Shown here in pieces: positions 1-13,894 of a stretch of DNA of 64,000 nt. Every line of letters starts with the position of its first letter. Position 1 is the first letter of the stretch. The translations under genes were made by a program, and so were the position numbers. This stretch comes from Rhynchonema sp. JSB1_4 (lineage: Eukaryota; Nematoda; Chromadorea; Monhysterida; Xyalidae): contig JASAMV010006412.1 of the NCBI GenBank assembly GCA_030248065.1, positions 34,081 through 98,080 on the forward strand, written 5' to 3'. Below the pieces are notes generated by a model. It made no database searches. It saw only the letters and a program-made list of their open reading frames with translations, and was not told the origin of the DNA.

Positions 1-191
1 AACACTTCGTGCAGTTTCATGTTCGTCTCATCACCACCTCTAATCACGCTGCTGCTGCTGTCGACTTTGATGCCGCCGTCCCCCGTCCGCGTCACTTTCG
101 GATCTTGTCGCGAGATCACCTTGCCGTTTTCGATCACCACTCCGTTGGACGACGAGATCGAGTAGCTATACTTTCGCGCCCATGTCAACGT
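1..191 (-). CDS. Partial coding exon at the left edge, unknown protein
   Basis: The minus strand reads through 63 codons without a stop, from position 191 to the window edge. A good 3' splice site (TTCCCCAG) lies directly upstream at 192-197, so this is probably an internal or last exon. The peptide is hydrophilic and rich in Ser, Gly and charged residues, with short stretches such as ARKYSYSISSSNGVV and GDGGIKVDSSSSVI. There is no transmembrane segment or motif that I recognise. Codon use (many G/C third positions) resembles the confirmed genes and differs from the AT-rich flank. The rest of the gene lies to the left of the window; upstream exons between 200 and 900 were not found. The product is unknown and no function is claimed. 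Confidence 0.5.
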
Positions 192-909
192 CTGGGGAAC
201 ATATTCAGATTTTTGTAAAGACAGAAAAATTATTAGATTTCTGATTGCTGTGTGCTTGGTAGATACAAGGTGCGTCAGGCGATCGTCTGTGCTGATAGTT
301 TGTATGAGATGAGAGGCAAAGGGACTGATTTGCTTACCAGAAGCATGTGTAACACGAGGCCTTGTTTCATTGTTGAGGTCGAAAAATTATGCGGCTAAAA
401 ACAATTTATACAATTTCGAAATCTGAATTCAGATTTGCTTCCTTTCCTTGTACACAATTGTTGCGGCTGAGAAATCAAAAACACCCTGACGCTAAACGGA
501 AACTAACTGGAATCAGCAGAAATCCGGGATTTTTGGGCTTGCAAGCTGGTAATGATGCGCGTGTGGATCATCGAATTTGGTTTTGGAATCGTTTGCGATG
601 CTCTCGTGCTGATTTTCAATCATTTTCAAGCTTCTTGTCATGTTTTATGAACCCCACATTTTGACACAACGACACGTTTCGTTCCTGGTTGTCTTGACTC
701 GGCAACAAATGCATTTATGCACGTATACAATATTCGAATTACATAAATTAATGTAATTAATGCAGCAGTCATGCATTGAACAATTTGCATCTGGATAGGA
801 CTTCTCTTCACAATAATGAAAAAATAAATGCTAATGAAATAAAAGCCCAATTGGCGCATTTATGGTATTGAAACAATATTGAAACATTTCATTATGTTTG
901 CTTGAATCA
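192..909. other. Non-coding stretch between the edge exon and the zinc-finger gene
   Basis: AT-rich DNA with no convincing exon. One copy of the TGAAACAT word occurs at 880-887, just downstream of the zinc-finger stop codon. A short open frame near 640-860 is AT-rich, has no splice signals of note and does not look coding. Confidence 0.5.
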
Positions 910-1617
910 TCAGCTTTCAGCCGAATGCACATCTCTCATGTGCCTTCTGAAATTGCTCGGTTCTTTGAATGAAACCGCGCATTGAGTGCATTTGTGTGGT
1001 CGTTCATCTGAATGCACCTTAGAATGTCGTTGAAGGCAGCCGTTCGTTTTGAACGTCTTGTCGCATTCGATGCAACTGAATGGTCGTAGTTCATTGTGTC
1101 GGTGCTGAATGTGACGGTTAAGGTTGCCAGCTTGTGCCGCACCATAGTCACAATAGGGACACTTGTGCAATCTTGAGGTCAAGTGGGTTTTAGAATGCTG
1201 CCGAAAAGAGCAAACGTTCGAAAATGATTTCGAGCAGATCGGGCATTGAAACACGCGTCGTTGAATTGAATGACAGATTCGATGTCTCAACAAGATGGAC
1301 CGTGTTTTGAACGTGGCAGCACATTGGTCGCATTTGAATGCTCGTTGGTCGGTGTGTCGCTGAATGTGGTGCTCTTTCAAATCCACCTTTAGAGCTGTCC
1401 TGTAATCGCAGGAATTGCATTCCAGTTTGATTCCATCGTGACTCTTCAGATGTTTCTTCAGACAGAAATAATCCTTGAATGTCAATCCACATTTATCGCA
1501 CACAAACGGACGGGAATCGGAATGCAACGTGAGATGTTTGATGAATCTTGACATGAATTTGAAGCCCACCGAGCAGACGGAGCATTCGAATCGATAACCA
1601 TAGTCGGATCGCATCAT
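910..1617 (-). CDS. C2H2 zinc-finger protein, eight fingers
   Basis: A single open exon of 235 residues made almost entirely of eight classical C2H2 fingers in tandem (C-x2-C-x12-H-x3-5-H). They start at the cysteine pairs CSVC, CDKC, CNSC, CDQC, CPIC, CPYC, CIEC and CTQC. Linkers are seven-residue TGEKP-like variants such as HSDSRPF and HSDERPH. Fingers 3 and 6 have the variant CNSCDY/CPYCDY form with longer His spacing. The protein probably binds DNA in the nucleus; target and partners cannot be read from the sequence. The start is the MM pair at 1617, but the frame stays open upstream to about 1697, and an acceptor (TTCCAG) at 1677-1682 could make this the last exon of a longer gene. No KRAB, BTB or SCAN domain is visible in this exon. 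Confidence 0.8.
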   Translation of the reverse strand: MMRSDYGYRFECSVCSVGFKFMSRFIKHLTLHSDSRPFVCDKCGLTFKDYFCLKKHLKSHDGIKLECNSCDYRTALKVDLKEHHIQRHTDQRAFKCDQCAATFKTRSILLRHRICHSIQRRVFQCPICSKSFSNVCSFRQHSKTHLTSRLHKCPYCDYGAAQAGNLNRHIQHRHNELRPFSCIECDKTFKTNGCLQRHSKVHSDERPHKCTQCAVSFKEPSNFRRHMRDVHSAES

Positions 1618-1676
1618 CGAACGAATTGGCAGAACAAGGAAGTTGGAATTTTTGTAGATTTGTGCGATTTGGTCTC

Positions 1677-4026
1677 CTGGAATTCGATAAGCCGATTACA
1701 GTGAGCTACATAAGCAGTGAATTATAAGTTCGAATCTAAAATTCGCAGAAAATATTGTTGTTAAACAAGCGAACCAGCAATGGAGACATACATGTATTGA
1801 AAAGGTAACACAAAGAACAGCAATGCCAAAGTGATACAAAGTGTAGTACAAAGTCATAGCCGTCGAAAAAGTACGTCCATAGAAACGACACAACAAACGT
1901 TGCAAGCAGTTCTATGGCTGCTACGCACCAGAGAAACAAACAGTCACAACAGATAACGGTGTTGAATCAAATGGGAGAGACCATGTGAGTACTTTTTGCG
2001 GATACTCGCTTTTTCGGTTGATAAACGCATTTCATTTCGACCAATGTTTGTGGTGGTGCACAGATTACAGGTGCGTCCACCCCAACAGTGGTATGTACCT
2101 TCAAGGCTGTTTGGATGGGACACACGGCAGACGGGGGTGCTGTTGAATCGTGCATATCTGAACGCAGTAAGAGATACAGATCCCATGCAAGTAGCGTCCC
2201 GGTGCGCATAAATTTTGTGGTCTCTGCCGCGGTTGACTGCAAGCCCACTGGATTGTTGTCTTCAAGATGACGGGTTGCATGCAAGGTGTAGGCGACAGCG
2301 ACCTACCGGCTATGTCCTATCACAGGCGCATGTAGCACGGGCGTACAGATCAGAGCGCAGTACAGGGTGTGCAAATATCAATGCAGCAGCGACAGCACCG
2401 ACTATCTGTTGGTCGCTACAGTTTAGGACTAATGTTTCACGGCTCCGAAGTAGTTGTTTGCATACATTAGCGCATTTTCACATGCAAAAGCGTAACTGTT
2501 GGTTTGAGGTACACATTTTTGCACGTTGGCCTGTGAACGTGACAAATCGATTGTTGTGCATTTCGAGGTGTGAAATCTTCGTCCTTGGGGACCCATGCAA
2601 CGCACCGTTGTATGTATGAGTTTCCACGAGTCATGTGCGCAGCAGACATGTTTTCTTACTGCAAACGGTTTAATTTCTTGTTTGGATTTGAACTGGACGA
2701 CCGAAACGGTTCAATGTTTCACGCGCCTTTTTACAGGATGTATCAGGGCACTGGAGCGTAATTGCTGCGCATGCCTGTTGTGTGATGAAACCGATACTAC
2801 AATGTCATTGCTTGACGCAACAAACGGTGGTAATGCACAAAGGTGAATGCTTTTAGGCACACTGACACCCGTTCAGTTTTTGCCATTTATTTACGTTTTG
2901 TCATCTTTTACCCATCCACTCGCAAAAAAATTACCGTATTCAAGCTACTAATGTTGATCACTGACATCGTCATTGCCGTTTTTGACACGGTTTGTTCATT
3001 TCGCCGGCATTTATTATAGCATGCTGCAATTGCAATTATTGTTATTATGATTATAATATTTTATACGGTACACTAAAAGTCGTCGAATAAGTAAGATTCA
3101 CTTAGAAACCACACAGAATTGAGAATATAAGCTGTAGAAATACTTGTTGACTGGTCGCTGAATCAGTCGTACATATATGACCGACCCGATGGGGTATGAC
3201 ATCGAAGTACCATCTAGGTGCATGCATACTGTGTCTCATGTATCACGGGAAGGTATAATAACATCCTTTGGGACGTCTTAGGTACCAAATGTCCCAAAGG
3301 TGAATTTTTCGACCCTCGTGAAAAAGTGACAAAAATAACCCCCAAAAAGGCCATTTTTGGTCGTTTTGGAGCATTTTGTTCCTCCGAAAAATGCAAACAA
3401 AAATTTTTTTTAAATTAAAAAAATGTTCTTTTGCCCAACCCTGCCCCACAGCCCTACAGATGTTACGGGCGCGCAGCACGGGGCTGCACACCCTGTACTG
3501 TTCGTCAGATCTGAGAGATATTCGTACATGGCATGATCAGACGCAACGGGCGTGTGACATTTTTTTGCTATGCATGCTGTACGCGCGCCCGTAATGCGCC
3601 CGTTGCGCCCGTGATAGGACATGGCCACCTACCGGGGGCCACCACAGTCGACTGCGGTGGTGCGCGGTGACAACAAGTTTTTACGATCGCGGTTTTCAAT
3701 CACGTGCAGTACCTGATTGTGAAGCTCTCTTGTTTTGAAAAATGTCGATTTTTTTGTTAGGAAATCAACAGTTTATTTGAGTGGCGTAGGTTAATCACCG
3801 CAGTTTTAAAACTGAATAAAACGGTTAAGCATGTGAGCCATATTTCTTCCACCATGAACTTGCAGTGTAATTTCTGATCATAAGCGGACATGGTATATCT
3901 AAGGTTAATAAACAGGCGGAGCTGTTAAATGTCAATTGATTAAACAACAAAATAATTCATGTCATTCATGTTCACAAAGGCCTTCGGAAACAAAATTATG
4001 GATTCATACGCACGACACCGAGCCAA
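1677..4026. other. Intergenic, repeat-bearing
   Basis: No exon could be supported. The stretch holds two inverted copies of a dispersed repeat (listed separately), a GC-rich patch near 3460-3660 and AT-rich simple sequence near 3010-3070. On the minus strand an AATAAA at 3772-3777 lies about 250 bases past the stop codon of the transporter and may be its polyadenylation signal. Confidence 0.45.
2283..3640. repeat. Two inverted copies of a dispersed repeat, possibly the ends of one element
   Basis: The left copy (about 2283-2375) and the right copy (about 3480-3640, opposite strand) share ATGTCCTATCAC followed by GGCGC, a CGGGCGTACAGATC-like block and CAGTACAGGGTGTGCA in the same order. The facing copies suggest the termini of a roughly 1.35 kb element, or two separate insertions. 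No transposase frame is present between them and no target duplication was identified. Confidence 0.45.
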
Positions 4027-7000
4027 CTATTTGAATCGAAACTTGCGCTTGACAAAATGTGGCAGCGGGATGCTGTAAAGCACAATCACAAGCACGGTCA
4101 TTGCGAGAATAAAGATGGGACAGAACAGCATGTTCAGAGTACGATTGTCCAGTTCATCGGCGCTGTAGATCTCCAACAGATACGCCTCGCCCGAACTCCA
4201 TCGACAGAAATTGATGGGCAAAACGTGCGCTCCCTGATTTTCAGGGCGAACGCAATTTGTGCTCACGTTGCGAATTTGTTGGTCGTTCAGTACCATGCCG
4301 GCGTAACGATAGATCGAGCCGTAGGTGGCGTATTTCAGCCACGCTGTATGCTCGACGAATGTGTTGTAGGCCCTGTAAATATGGCTGATGGAAACTTTCC
4401 CAATTACATCCTGCTTTTGGTACGTTATAAAATGGCGTCTGATCGATAAGAAAGTTCTTTTTCTTGGAAACGTATTTGATGCCACTCATCCAAAGAAGGC
4501 ATTTAGACCGAAGTCTATAAACTTACGAAATTTTATAAATTCTGTTCCATGCACATATTGTATATATACCACCCAACGCCAAAACAACTTCCGTCCATAA
4601 TGTTTCACACACTTGAGAAATCCACCGGCCAGCGTCATCGATATGATCGAGAGCGTGGCACTGATGCACGCAGCATTGTACGCACTGCGCACCGCGACCA
4701 TACAAGCTACCGTAACCAACTGCGACCATTGCCAACAACACCAGATCACAAGGGAGAATGTCAGGTAATCGACAGCGCTGCTCTGGAGGTTGCAACCCCT
4801 GAAACAGCAAAGAAATGTTGGGGAAGGTGGACATGAATAGGACACCTGGAATCGGCATGATGACAAAGATGTTATTCAATCCAGTTTTCACAGGTGGTGT
4901 TATTCATGAATAGACGTTGAAACATCAAGCGCACCACATGATTATCGCGCATCCGGCCAACACGGCCAGAATATCCAACGGAAAGTTCGCGAACAATTGT
5001 GCCATGATGTACGTCATCCCGCCATAGAGATTGTCCCACGATTCCTGGTAGTAGCGCGTGCGCAGGATGGAACCTATAGGCACATACAGGATAATAACGT
5101 TTCGGAAGAGAAAATTATGACACTGGAAAACCAAGAGAAAATCACGACAAACTTGTGGCAGAGGACAAGAAAGCGGCAACGAGAGTGGCTGAACACATGA
5201 CGTTGAATATGAGACCACCTCGACTCAATGGGGTCCAGGGCTCATCGGTGTGCAGTCGGAAATAGAAGAACATCAACATCAGGGCAACGAGGGGCCAGGC
5301 GAGCAGACGCGACAACAGGGTACGGTACATGTAGGTACGGTAGTTGCGTCTGGAAATGACATTTTTGTGATTTGCGTTCATATTGCCAAATTCCCATCAA
5401 TGGGCATGATAAAAACAAGCTTGAACCAACTTGATCAGCGTTCCGAACAGACTCAGAGCGCCGGGTCGGCCCAAATGTGACAGTGGCAGATGTGACCCGC
5501 CACCGGTACCGTAACCGTACTCGGACTGCTGGTGGCCGGGCATACGGTAGGTTGAGAAGGGCTCACCCTGAAAATCAGGGACGGGTTTCATAGTTTATTC
5601 ATTTTTTCTCAATTCTTAGTTCTTACGACAAACTTGGCCTTTGAAGATTTCGATCAATTTGACGGCCTGTTCCTGCGTCTCCAGATAACGCTCTGATGTT
5701 TCTCGATCCACGGTGGCCAATGACACTGGAATGGCGAAACCATCTACAGTACTTCGTTTTGCAGAGAACAACAGAAATTGGCTTACGATAGTAGATTGCC
5801 GGATTCTCGCTGGCTGGACACGGATAGCCGATCTGACGGAAATACACGGGCATTTGCTTGGTGTAGCCTGAATTGACAAGGAAAAGGGTAATTCGATTCT
5901 GCTCTCAAAAACTGTCTCAAATGCAGCTTTCGCACACGTGCGGTGCACCAGGTCATCATCAGTGGGGTGCTAAAAACCACAATAAAGCTGTTATGATGTA
6001 CCAACCAGAATACACAACCTCGCCAAAGAACAGAATGGTCAGCCGATCAAACAACTGGTAGATGTCGGATCGCGGCAGAATGGTACTGACGATCGCCATG
6101 CGATTGTAACGTTTCATGTATTGGAACACATTGTACATCAGTTGGTAGGATGTAAGGGAATCGAGACCTCGGTTCGGTTCGTCGATCAGAATCAGAACTG
6201 CAAGTTTAAGATCATTGTGCGTTGTTTTTTTGTTTCTTCTTGTGCCATTCTGGGTTGAATACAGTCGTTTGACACCGGTCTTCCGGAAGTGCTCAAGCTG
6301 CCTCATGTTTGGCATTATTGGAGGGACGACGCTCATTTCTAACGTAGGCAAATGGTCTGGCAACTACGTAGGTTTTGATATCTCTGTTTGTCATCATGCA
6401 CATTGGTGTTGTGTAGCCACATGTAATTCATCATTACTGAAACCAAAAAATAAAGCCGTAGCCTAAGCCAACAGATACAGAAAGCTTTTTGCACCTGGAT
6501 CGCGCACCAGATGCAGAGCCACCAGCAAACGTCTACGCGCACTTTCCGACAGCCCGTTGACCTTCCGCGTTGCGTGATCGGACAGTTCGAAGTCACGAAG
6601 CAAGTTGTTGACCTGATTCGTTTTTTATAAATATTTGAACAAAAAAATTGAAAGTTCAGATTTTCACCAAAACCCAACCCGATCCGATTTCTCCTTGTGA
6701 CTGAGCACACCGGCCAGGCCCAACTGCGCTTGATACATCAGGGTCTCGCGACAGGTCAGATTCGGCAACAACGTCTGCTTGAATGATACGTACGCGCAGT
6801 TGTTCTGCAATTGAAAAGTAAATGAATAAAAAGAGAACTACGCTTCAATTAAAAAGAGAGAAAGATATTCTACCTGAAACGCTCGTTCCGTCATTGGTCG
6901 CTGGTTAAGCAGTATTCGACCAGCCGTGGTGCCTTGCACTCTGCGCGCTATTACATTCAACATTGTGGTCTTGCCACTGCCTGAACTAATGTTTCACCTT

Positions 7001-7324
7001 CATGAATCAGGCAAATTTTCTCTTCCAAATTATTTACCACACCAGCTGATCCAATGATGCCCATGACCTCGCCGGCATGCAACTCCATGTTGGTGTCTTT
7101 CAGAAACTGGGCTGTTATCGGCGGATTGAACACTTTCGAGTACCAACGGCCGGTGGTGAATGAACGAATGTAGGAAACATTGTGGCATTCCAGCGAGTAT
7201 TCGGAGCCTAAAACTACAAACGTACTGTTTTTTTGAACTTAACATAAAATGAAGTGCTGAGCGTACCGCCGCCAGCCGTCGTGTAACCGCCCTGACTCGG
7301 TGAGTAGCCATTTGATTCGAGCAT
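4027..7324 (-). CDS. ABCG half-transporter, ABCG5 (sterolin-1)-like
   Basis: Thirteen exons, all in consistent phase, give 653 residues (human ABCG5 has 651): 7324-7267, 7207-7043, 6980-6874, 6804-6679, 6612-6495, 6197-6006, 5867-5787, 5743-5634, 5567-5431, 5349-5202, 5122-4935, 4798-4613 and 4372-4027. The N-terminal ATPase domain has Walker A GSAGSGKTT at about 72-80 and Walker B LILIDEP at about 193-199. It also has the ABCG marker IGYPCPASENP and the ABCG5-like stretch LATVDRETSERYLETQEQ. Six membrane spans follow in the C-terminal half (YYQESWDNLYGGMTYIMAQ, LAGGFL). The family forms heterodimers that export sterols across the plasma membrane or into the gut lumen. Oddities: the signature motif is LSESARRR instead of LSGGERRR, and the H-loop His is missing (ILPRSD for HQPRSD). 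Two donors are weak guesses (GTTTGT after exon 8, GTCATG after exon 10). The start at 7324 follows ABCG5 length; the frame is open a little further upstream. Confidence 0.85.
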
Positions 7325-10300
7325 TATGCCTTCAGACTTTTCGCTCTGCAGGTACAACTGAAAGGTAAAGTTGAAGTAAGATGGTTTGTTTATCCTCGGT
7401 ATAAGGTATGGAATGAATGATTTACAATAAAGAATGCTATTTATAGGATTCCCCACTGTAATGAAACATCAGAAACGGATTATCAGATTTTAATATCACC
7501 AAACAGAAAGGTACGTAGACAATGAAGCGTCAAAAACTGATACTCAAAACAAAATTAAGAGAAAATATTACGAACCTGATCTTCACTGGTCATCTCCTAT
7601 CAGGCCCCGTCACGCACGGCGGACGCAAGCTGAAAATTGTTGAAACATTATTTGATTGTCATCCAACTTTCCCTCTCAAACTCAAAACTTATGGTCACAA
7701 AAGGACATATTTATGATGAATAGCGCAATATATCAAAACATATCGGAAAGCAATGAGGTGTGTTTACACAACATTCATATGAAAGGCACCCGCATCATTC
7801 GTGTGTGAGAGGTGGCCTATTTAGAGGACAAACAAACATTGCATGTAACACCCAAACCGCCGCCAAAGCACGGATTGTCCACTCTCAGTGATAACAGCAC
7901 AACAATAATTTGAATGTCATACATACATATATGCGGACACATGTTTACAAAGTGCATCATGGTCAGGGGATCAGGATTAGCATATGAATAGTAAGGCGTT
8001 GACATTTGGAGTGGGGCGGCGGAGGAAGCGGTACATGGTGAAACACCCGAAATTGCATGAGAAAGTGCGTGCGCGATCATTACAAAACCTACCGACAAAA
8101 CCAATGTCCACGTTTCCATATGTGAACCTTTTTCTTTTGGTTTCATATTCTGTTTACATGACTTTGTATTTCGTACTGAGAAGCTGAGGGAACCGTCTGC
8201 TTGACAGAACGCTTGGCGAGAAACATTGCCGTAGTAAGTAGTTACAAACGTCTGTCAGATGCGCGAAAATCGCCCAAAAAAACAACAGAAACCATGCGCC
8301 CCTTCCATTAACTATAGCGGAAATCACCCAGGTGTGACCATGCGTTGTATTGCGGACAACAGATGTCCACTGGGGGATATTCCGACATTTGGTGTTACTA
8401 ATGCCAGATCGTCTCTTGTTTGGTTGCTATGTGCCAAGGTAACGAGTGTACAATGCGTCTCTCGTTAGTCGTATTCAGCAAAAGGTCTGTAGGGATAACT
8501 ATTATCACTCAGCAGCGGAACAAATTCTAATTTAAATCATGCATCCTTCTGTCAATAGTGGACTGTCCCATGGTTCCCAGATTAAAAACTATATGATGAT
8601 TGGCTGGGGCAGTGCGCTGAGAACAGGTTATTTGTTTCAGCATTCATGGACGAATGTGCAATTCAGGATATGTACCTATTGTTTCCTATTTGTCAGTTTT
8701 TCTCACTGCTTTCCGCACGCAGTGGAAGTGGAAGCCCTTTCCCGTAGTCCACAATGTTTTTATCTTTTTTTTATTACGGGCTGTCTTTGGGCTGATGTGA
8801 AAAGGCGTCTAAGAATACCACGAACATCCAACTATGTACTTCCCCAGCGCGGTAAAGAATAGCCAGATCGGAGACTACAATAATAGGAACATCAATCTAC
8901 GTATGTATTCTTTTGGTTTCTGCCTAGCCTGTGCCTGGTAAGCGCGCACAAAAATCATCGACCTTCAGATTTTTCTCGCGCTTTGCGCGAATAGAGGTAC
9001 CGGAAATGAATAAATGATGGTTACATGCCTGTCAACAACTGATCAACGAGCTAATCGATATATTGCTCGTGGAGACAGAAAACAGTGATATGCGGTCATG
9101 GGAAATCGTATATTTTCGATTTTGAAAAAACTGTTCCATTTTCTGACACCAGGTTTTTCTCGTGAAGCCTTTTTTCTCTGAAAAGACCCACATGCGCGCG
9201 AACTTGTAATGACAACCATATGACCAAATCTCTTTATCACGTTTGATACGTGGATTTTATTCTCCCGATTTTATGTCGAAAATGGCGCAAAGAAAGTAAC
9301 TTTTTTGGCGAATATTGTGGTATACAATCAATTACAGCCTAAGAAAGGTGCGGGCGAGCGAAACCTCAATTTTATTTATTGTTTCAAACAAAAAAATGCC
9401 CGAACGTGAGTTACGAGTCAAACGCAATCGTTTTCGATCTTATTTTTTATCCTAACGGTTGCATATTTTGACTGAATGTTCTTGGTTTGACTCATGTTTT
9501 CGGTTTTCTTGTGCCAATGTCTGAGTAATTGCGCACAAAAACGGCGTTATTATATATTTATAGGATTGGAGACCGATTTGTTTTATTGGCAGCGCTTTTC
9601 CATAATCTTAGATCGGGCTGGCGATTATGATTTTGGGACAGAGACCGATTTCGCCAAAACGATATTATCGGTATCACTGTTACAAAAAGTGACCTCACCA
9701 GAACGGACTCCGACAAAAACTGCCCACTTCTCAAAAAGCGCAATAATATCGTTATTTTGCATTGGTCTTTCAGATCCACACAAATATCTCCCAAAATGTC
9801 AAAAATATCCCAATTCAATCGTAAAGTATGATTCTCCAACCCCTATCCCCGGCTGAACACCTACACCAATGGTCGGCATATCGAGCTCAACTCACATCGG
9901 CTTTGGCTGAAGGCATTCTCGACCCGGCCAGGCTCGAACAGGGACCTGCTTTCGGACCGGAGAAGAACAATGACTTTTCGGAGGTGGGTGGAACGGCGCT
10001 TTTTCAAGCAGTTTCGCTTTTCGAAATTGGAGACCGTTATGAAAAATAACTTTAGTGTGATTTTGATGCGGCAGTGTTCCTGGAGTTCCCAATACAATTA
10101 CATGAGCAAGCATGAGCCTGCGGATGAGACTATTGCGAAATTAAAAACCAACATTTATTCAGTTGCCAGTTATCCGCCTTTTCAGCACTAGAACTTAGAC
10201 AAAAAAGAACAAAGTTAAAAGATTCCTAGCCACTTCACTGACCAATTCACAGTGCATCAACTGGCGTGAGCGTTCACAGCAATTCGCTCGATCGATAGTC

Positions 10301-12376
10301 ACCAATCAATCAATGCTGCCGATTATCGATTCGCGCGCTCAGTCCTACTTCAAATTCGGTCTGCCGCGAGTGGCGTTGCCGACGCACAAAACTGGTTCGT
10401 CGGCTGATGTTTCACTGCTTTATTGAGTTTTGTTCAATCGTTCTGAAGAAATGTGAAGCAATTTGTATTCATATGCATAAAACGTGACTGTTTTGATTTC
10501 AAAATAATGAGGTCAAGCTTGCGGTTCTGCTCAGTGAAACATCATAGTTCATCACGGTTGCATTTTGTCCGTTGCATATCAGACTGATGTTTCACTGCAT
10601 ACTAGTGAAAAGAGCATAGAGCTCTGCATTTAGGTATACTGCTCAATTCAAACATTGGTTTTCCATCAAACTCTCTCTCCACCACTTGCCAACGCCGCCT
10701 GCGCTGAATGCCCTCAGGGCAGAGCAGAATTGTTGAGCACAAACAAAAACGAATACGAAAGTACAATAAACTTGGGAGTTTTCAACATACCTAAAGAACA
10801 ACAGCGATATAGAAAAATTATGAGAACTTCCCTTCAAAAAATAGTGAATTTCAATAATTCTATCGCTGGTCTAGACTCAAACGCGGGGAACAATAAATTA
10901 CTGAGTTACGCCGGCGCGCTCGCGATTTTTACACACCGCGACCGTTTTCAAGGTCGACCGAACAAAGACAATGCGCTTCGCCTTTATTTTGCGTGAAAAA
11001 TTTGCTGATAAAACGTTGAAATCGCATCTGAATCAGGAAGTAAACATCGGCGTTTGAGATTTCGTGACGGAATAATTATGCACCAGCAGACTGAGCTGAC
11101 AGATGACACAATCTGCACATGCGTATCCTACGATCATCAAAAGTAACCATGGAATTAGATTTTTTTTCAGTTACTCTTTCGAAATCAGATCGCTTGGTAA
11201 AGCGAATAATCAAAGGTGGATGGTGAAACTGATATCGTAGCTAATTTTCCTCACATGCTGAATAGAAAATGCTGGAGGTTTTAGAAGCAATACAAAAAAA
11301 GCAAAGAAAACTTTGTTCAAAAAGCGTTGTTCAACTTTAGCGTTTGAAATACTCGTTTTTTTGGAACGACCCAGACTTAGTTTTGTGAAAGTCCAGTTGC
11401 AAGACATGCAGGACGCATTCCACGGAAGAGAGAGCAGTTTGGTGTGGTGCTCAGTCAAAACGAACAACTTTGCTAAAGCCCTAAAAGTTTGTGGTGAAAA
11501 CATAATGAAGAAAGTCGATAACAATTTAGAATCGTGCGAGTCCACATCAAATCAAACGAGTCGCAGCAATTGAAAGAGTTCGAAAACGCAGCGCGCGTCC
11601 GTTTGTCCTTGAAGTCGTGACTCGCACAAACAATCAAACACGGACAGGTGCAGGTCTGAAACTGAAAAACAACAGACAAGTCAAGATTTGGACCGGGAAA
11701 CATGCGCACAACAACGATACAGACAGAATTAAGAAAGAGAATATGCTTGAGCGATATACAGCGATTTAGGCATGAAGTGCTTGTGAGTGTGGCGCTCATA
11801 ATAAGAGGACAAAAGGCATGTACTCTCTCGCAAATCAAGTGTAGGATTTAACACTTTTGTGTTAAAAAAATAACACTTGCGATTGTTGTCCTACGGCAGC
11901 ATGAGTTTTTTGACGTAGGTTTTAACACTTTTTTGTAGTTTTAAGTGTAGCTTTTACCAGCGCTGTTTCTAACACTTTTGTGTAGTTTTTTTGAGCAGCC
12001 GCACCCGGCTCCTCGTGCGCTCGAAATAACCCGGCATTTCGGGGGAAATAATTTAGTGGATCTTTATTTTTCATGTTAAACATGGTTTCCTTCCATTACT
12101 GCACAAATCACGCACTTGTGATGCAAAGACAATGAAATTTGAAACCAGACACAGAAAGTAGTGGAAACGAAGCAAAACAGGCCAGAAATTCAAAAAAAAC
12201 AAAAGAACAGGCTGACAGACGTCACAAGCGACACAAAAAAATCAATCAATTTAACTATTGCAACGACCCAAGACGGTTACTCTGTCATTGGTGTCTGAAC
12301 CAAATCAACCAAATATTTGGTGACCAAAGGTTGACAACACCTACATAATTATGAAATGCCCGCCAGTCCAACCTAA

Positions 12377-13194
12377 GGGCACCATAAAAACCTAAATACA
12401 AGGGGCACCATTAATTCACTGACCCCATTTTGGGGGGCTCTATTCCGGGGGGGGCTCTGTTAATTCAGTGACCCGAATCTGAAAAATTGTACCCAGAAAT
12501 ACCCCTAAAAAGCTCTAAAAATAGGTTTGAAAGGATGTTTTCTCGCTTATAATCGCATATTTATTCGTGTCTATTCATCAACAAGAGTATTATATGCTCT
12601 GAACGAACAACAGACGTGCATACATTTGTGCACAACTATCAAGCCTTCATACCCTACTATGTGGGGCATTTCATTGGGGGGGCACTATTCCGGGGGGGGG
12701 GCTCTATTAATTCACTGCAGAGATGGGAATCGGGCCGGGTTACCTCGGCCCGGCCCGGCCCGACTTGCAAAAAAAGTCGGCCCGGCCCGGCCCGATTTTT
12801 TCGGCCCGACTTTTTCTAATCATATTTTAAAGCAATTTTTTGGTGCAAAAATTGCTGTTTTTTGGTTCAAAAATACCTGATAATCATGGAAGTCGGTACT
12901 AATTTGCAGAATCGCGAGAAATTTTGGCAAATTTACCCTAAAAAAATCACGATTTTTTATTGATCGATTATTATTTATTGATTATTTATCGATGATGTCG
13001 GGCCTTTTCGGGCAGGCCACCCCGGCCCGGCCCGGCGGCCCGACATTCCGGAAAGTCGGCCCGGCCCGGCCCGACCGTTCGGGTCGGAAACCTCGGCCCG
13101 GCCCGATTCCCACCTCTGATTCACTGACCCCATTTTGGGGCTGTGTTACGGGGGCTCTACTCCGGGGGGCTATATTTAGGTTTTTACGGTACCC
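12377..13194. mobile_element. TIR element interrupted by a hAT-like MITE
   Basis: Inverted ends of about 22 bases (left GGGCACCATAAAAACCTAAA, right the complement with two changes) enclose repeated G-rich words such as TTCACTGACCCCATTTTGGG and GCTCTATTCCGGGG. The element is split by the insertion at 12718-13118; without it the element is about 410 bases. It encodes nothing, so it must depend on another transposase. The flanking duplication is not clear. Confidence 0.6.
12718..13118. mobile_element. hAT-like MITE, copy 1 (GGCCCGG family)
   Basis: Starts CAGAGATGGGAATCGGGCC and ends with the inverted form CAGAGGTGGGAATCGGGCC. It is flanked by the perfect 8-bp duplication ATTCACTG (12710-12717 and 13119-13126). 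An 8-bp duplication and CAGAG-type termini are hallmarks of the hAT superfamily. The interior is made of GGCCC/GGGCC words and AT-rich spacers, with no coding capacity. It is inserted in the TIR element at 12377-13194. Confidence 0.85.
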
Positions 13195-13894
13195 AACAGG
13201 CAGCTCAATCCAAGGTTGAGCCTAAGCCTGTGTCCGCTGTAGGTCCACACCCAATAAACAAGTAACCGCCTTGAGCACTGTGATCACGTTGATTCATAAT
13301 TCGATTGTCGATTCGGCATTATTGTCGAACCCCGATTGAACATCAACGCTTTCGCTTGAATTGGGGAGGGGGGCGGATTTGGCGCTGCACGGCGATTGTC
13401 GAGCTTCACTTGCCAAAGCCTGCAGAAAGGGCTGCCCGCTCAGCATTGATTGACAACATGAAACAATCATCAGAAAACACAACCCATGAAGACGCTCATT
13501 GTGTGTGTGTGTGTTTTATGCTCAAATCGGCTTTGTGCAATGGTCCAGACTCCAGACATACATACATAGATGGAAACGACTCAGCCCAGTGGGACCAAAA
13601 ACAGAATGTCAGGATGCATCGGACCGACCAAACCGCAAGCCCGATTGCTACTTCTGCGGCATGAGCCTGAACACCAGCCTGCGGGCCAAGCCAGCCTGGA
13701 AACAGGGGTCTCAATCGGGCCGAAATTTTCGACTTTTCGGTCGGGCCGGGCCGGACTTGCTGGCCCGAAATCACCAAACCTTACAAAAAATGACGATTCT
13801 TGGCTAAAAAAACGAAATTGTCCCAACTTCAACGTAGGATTGATCAGTGCTCTTCTGCACCGCAACTTTTTCATCAAAACCGGTCACTTTTGAA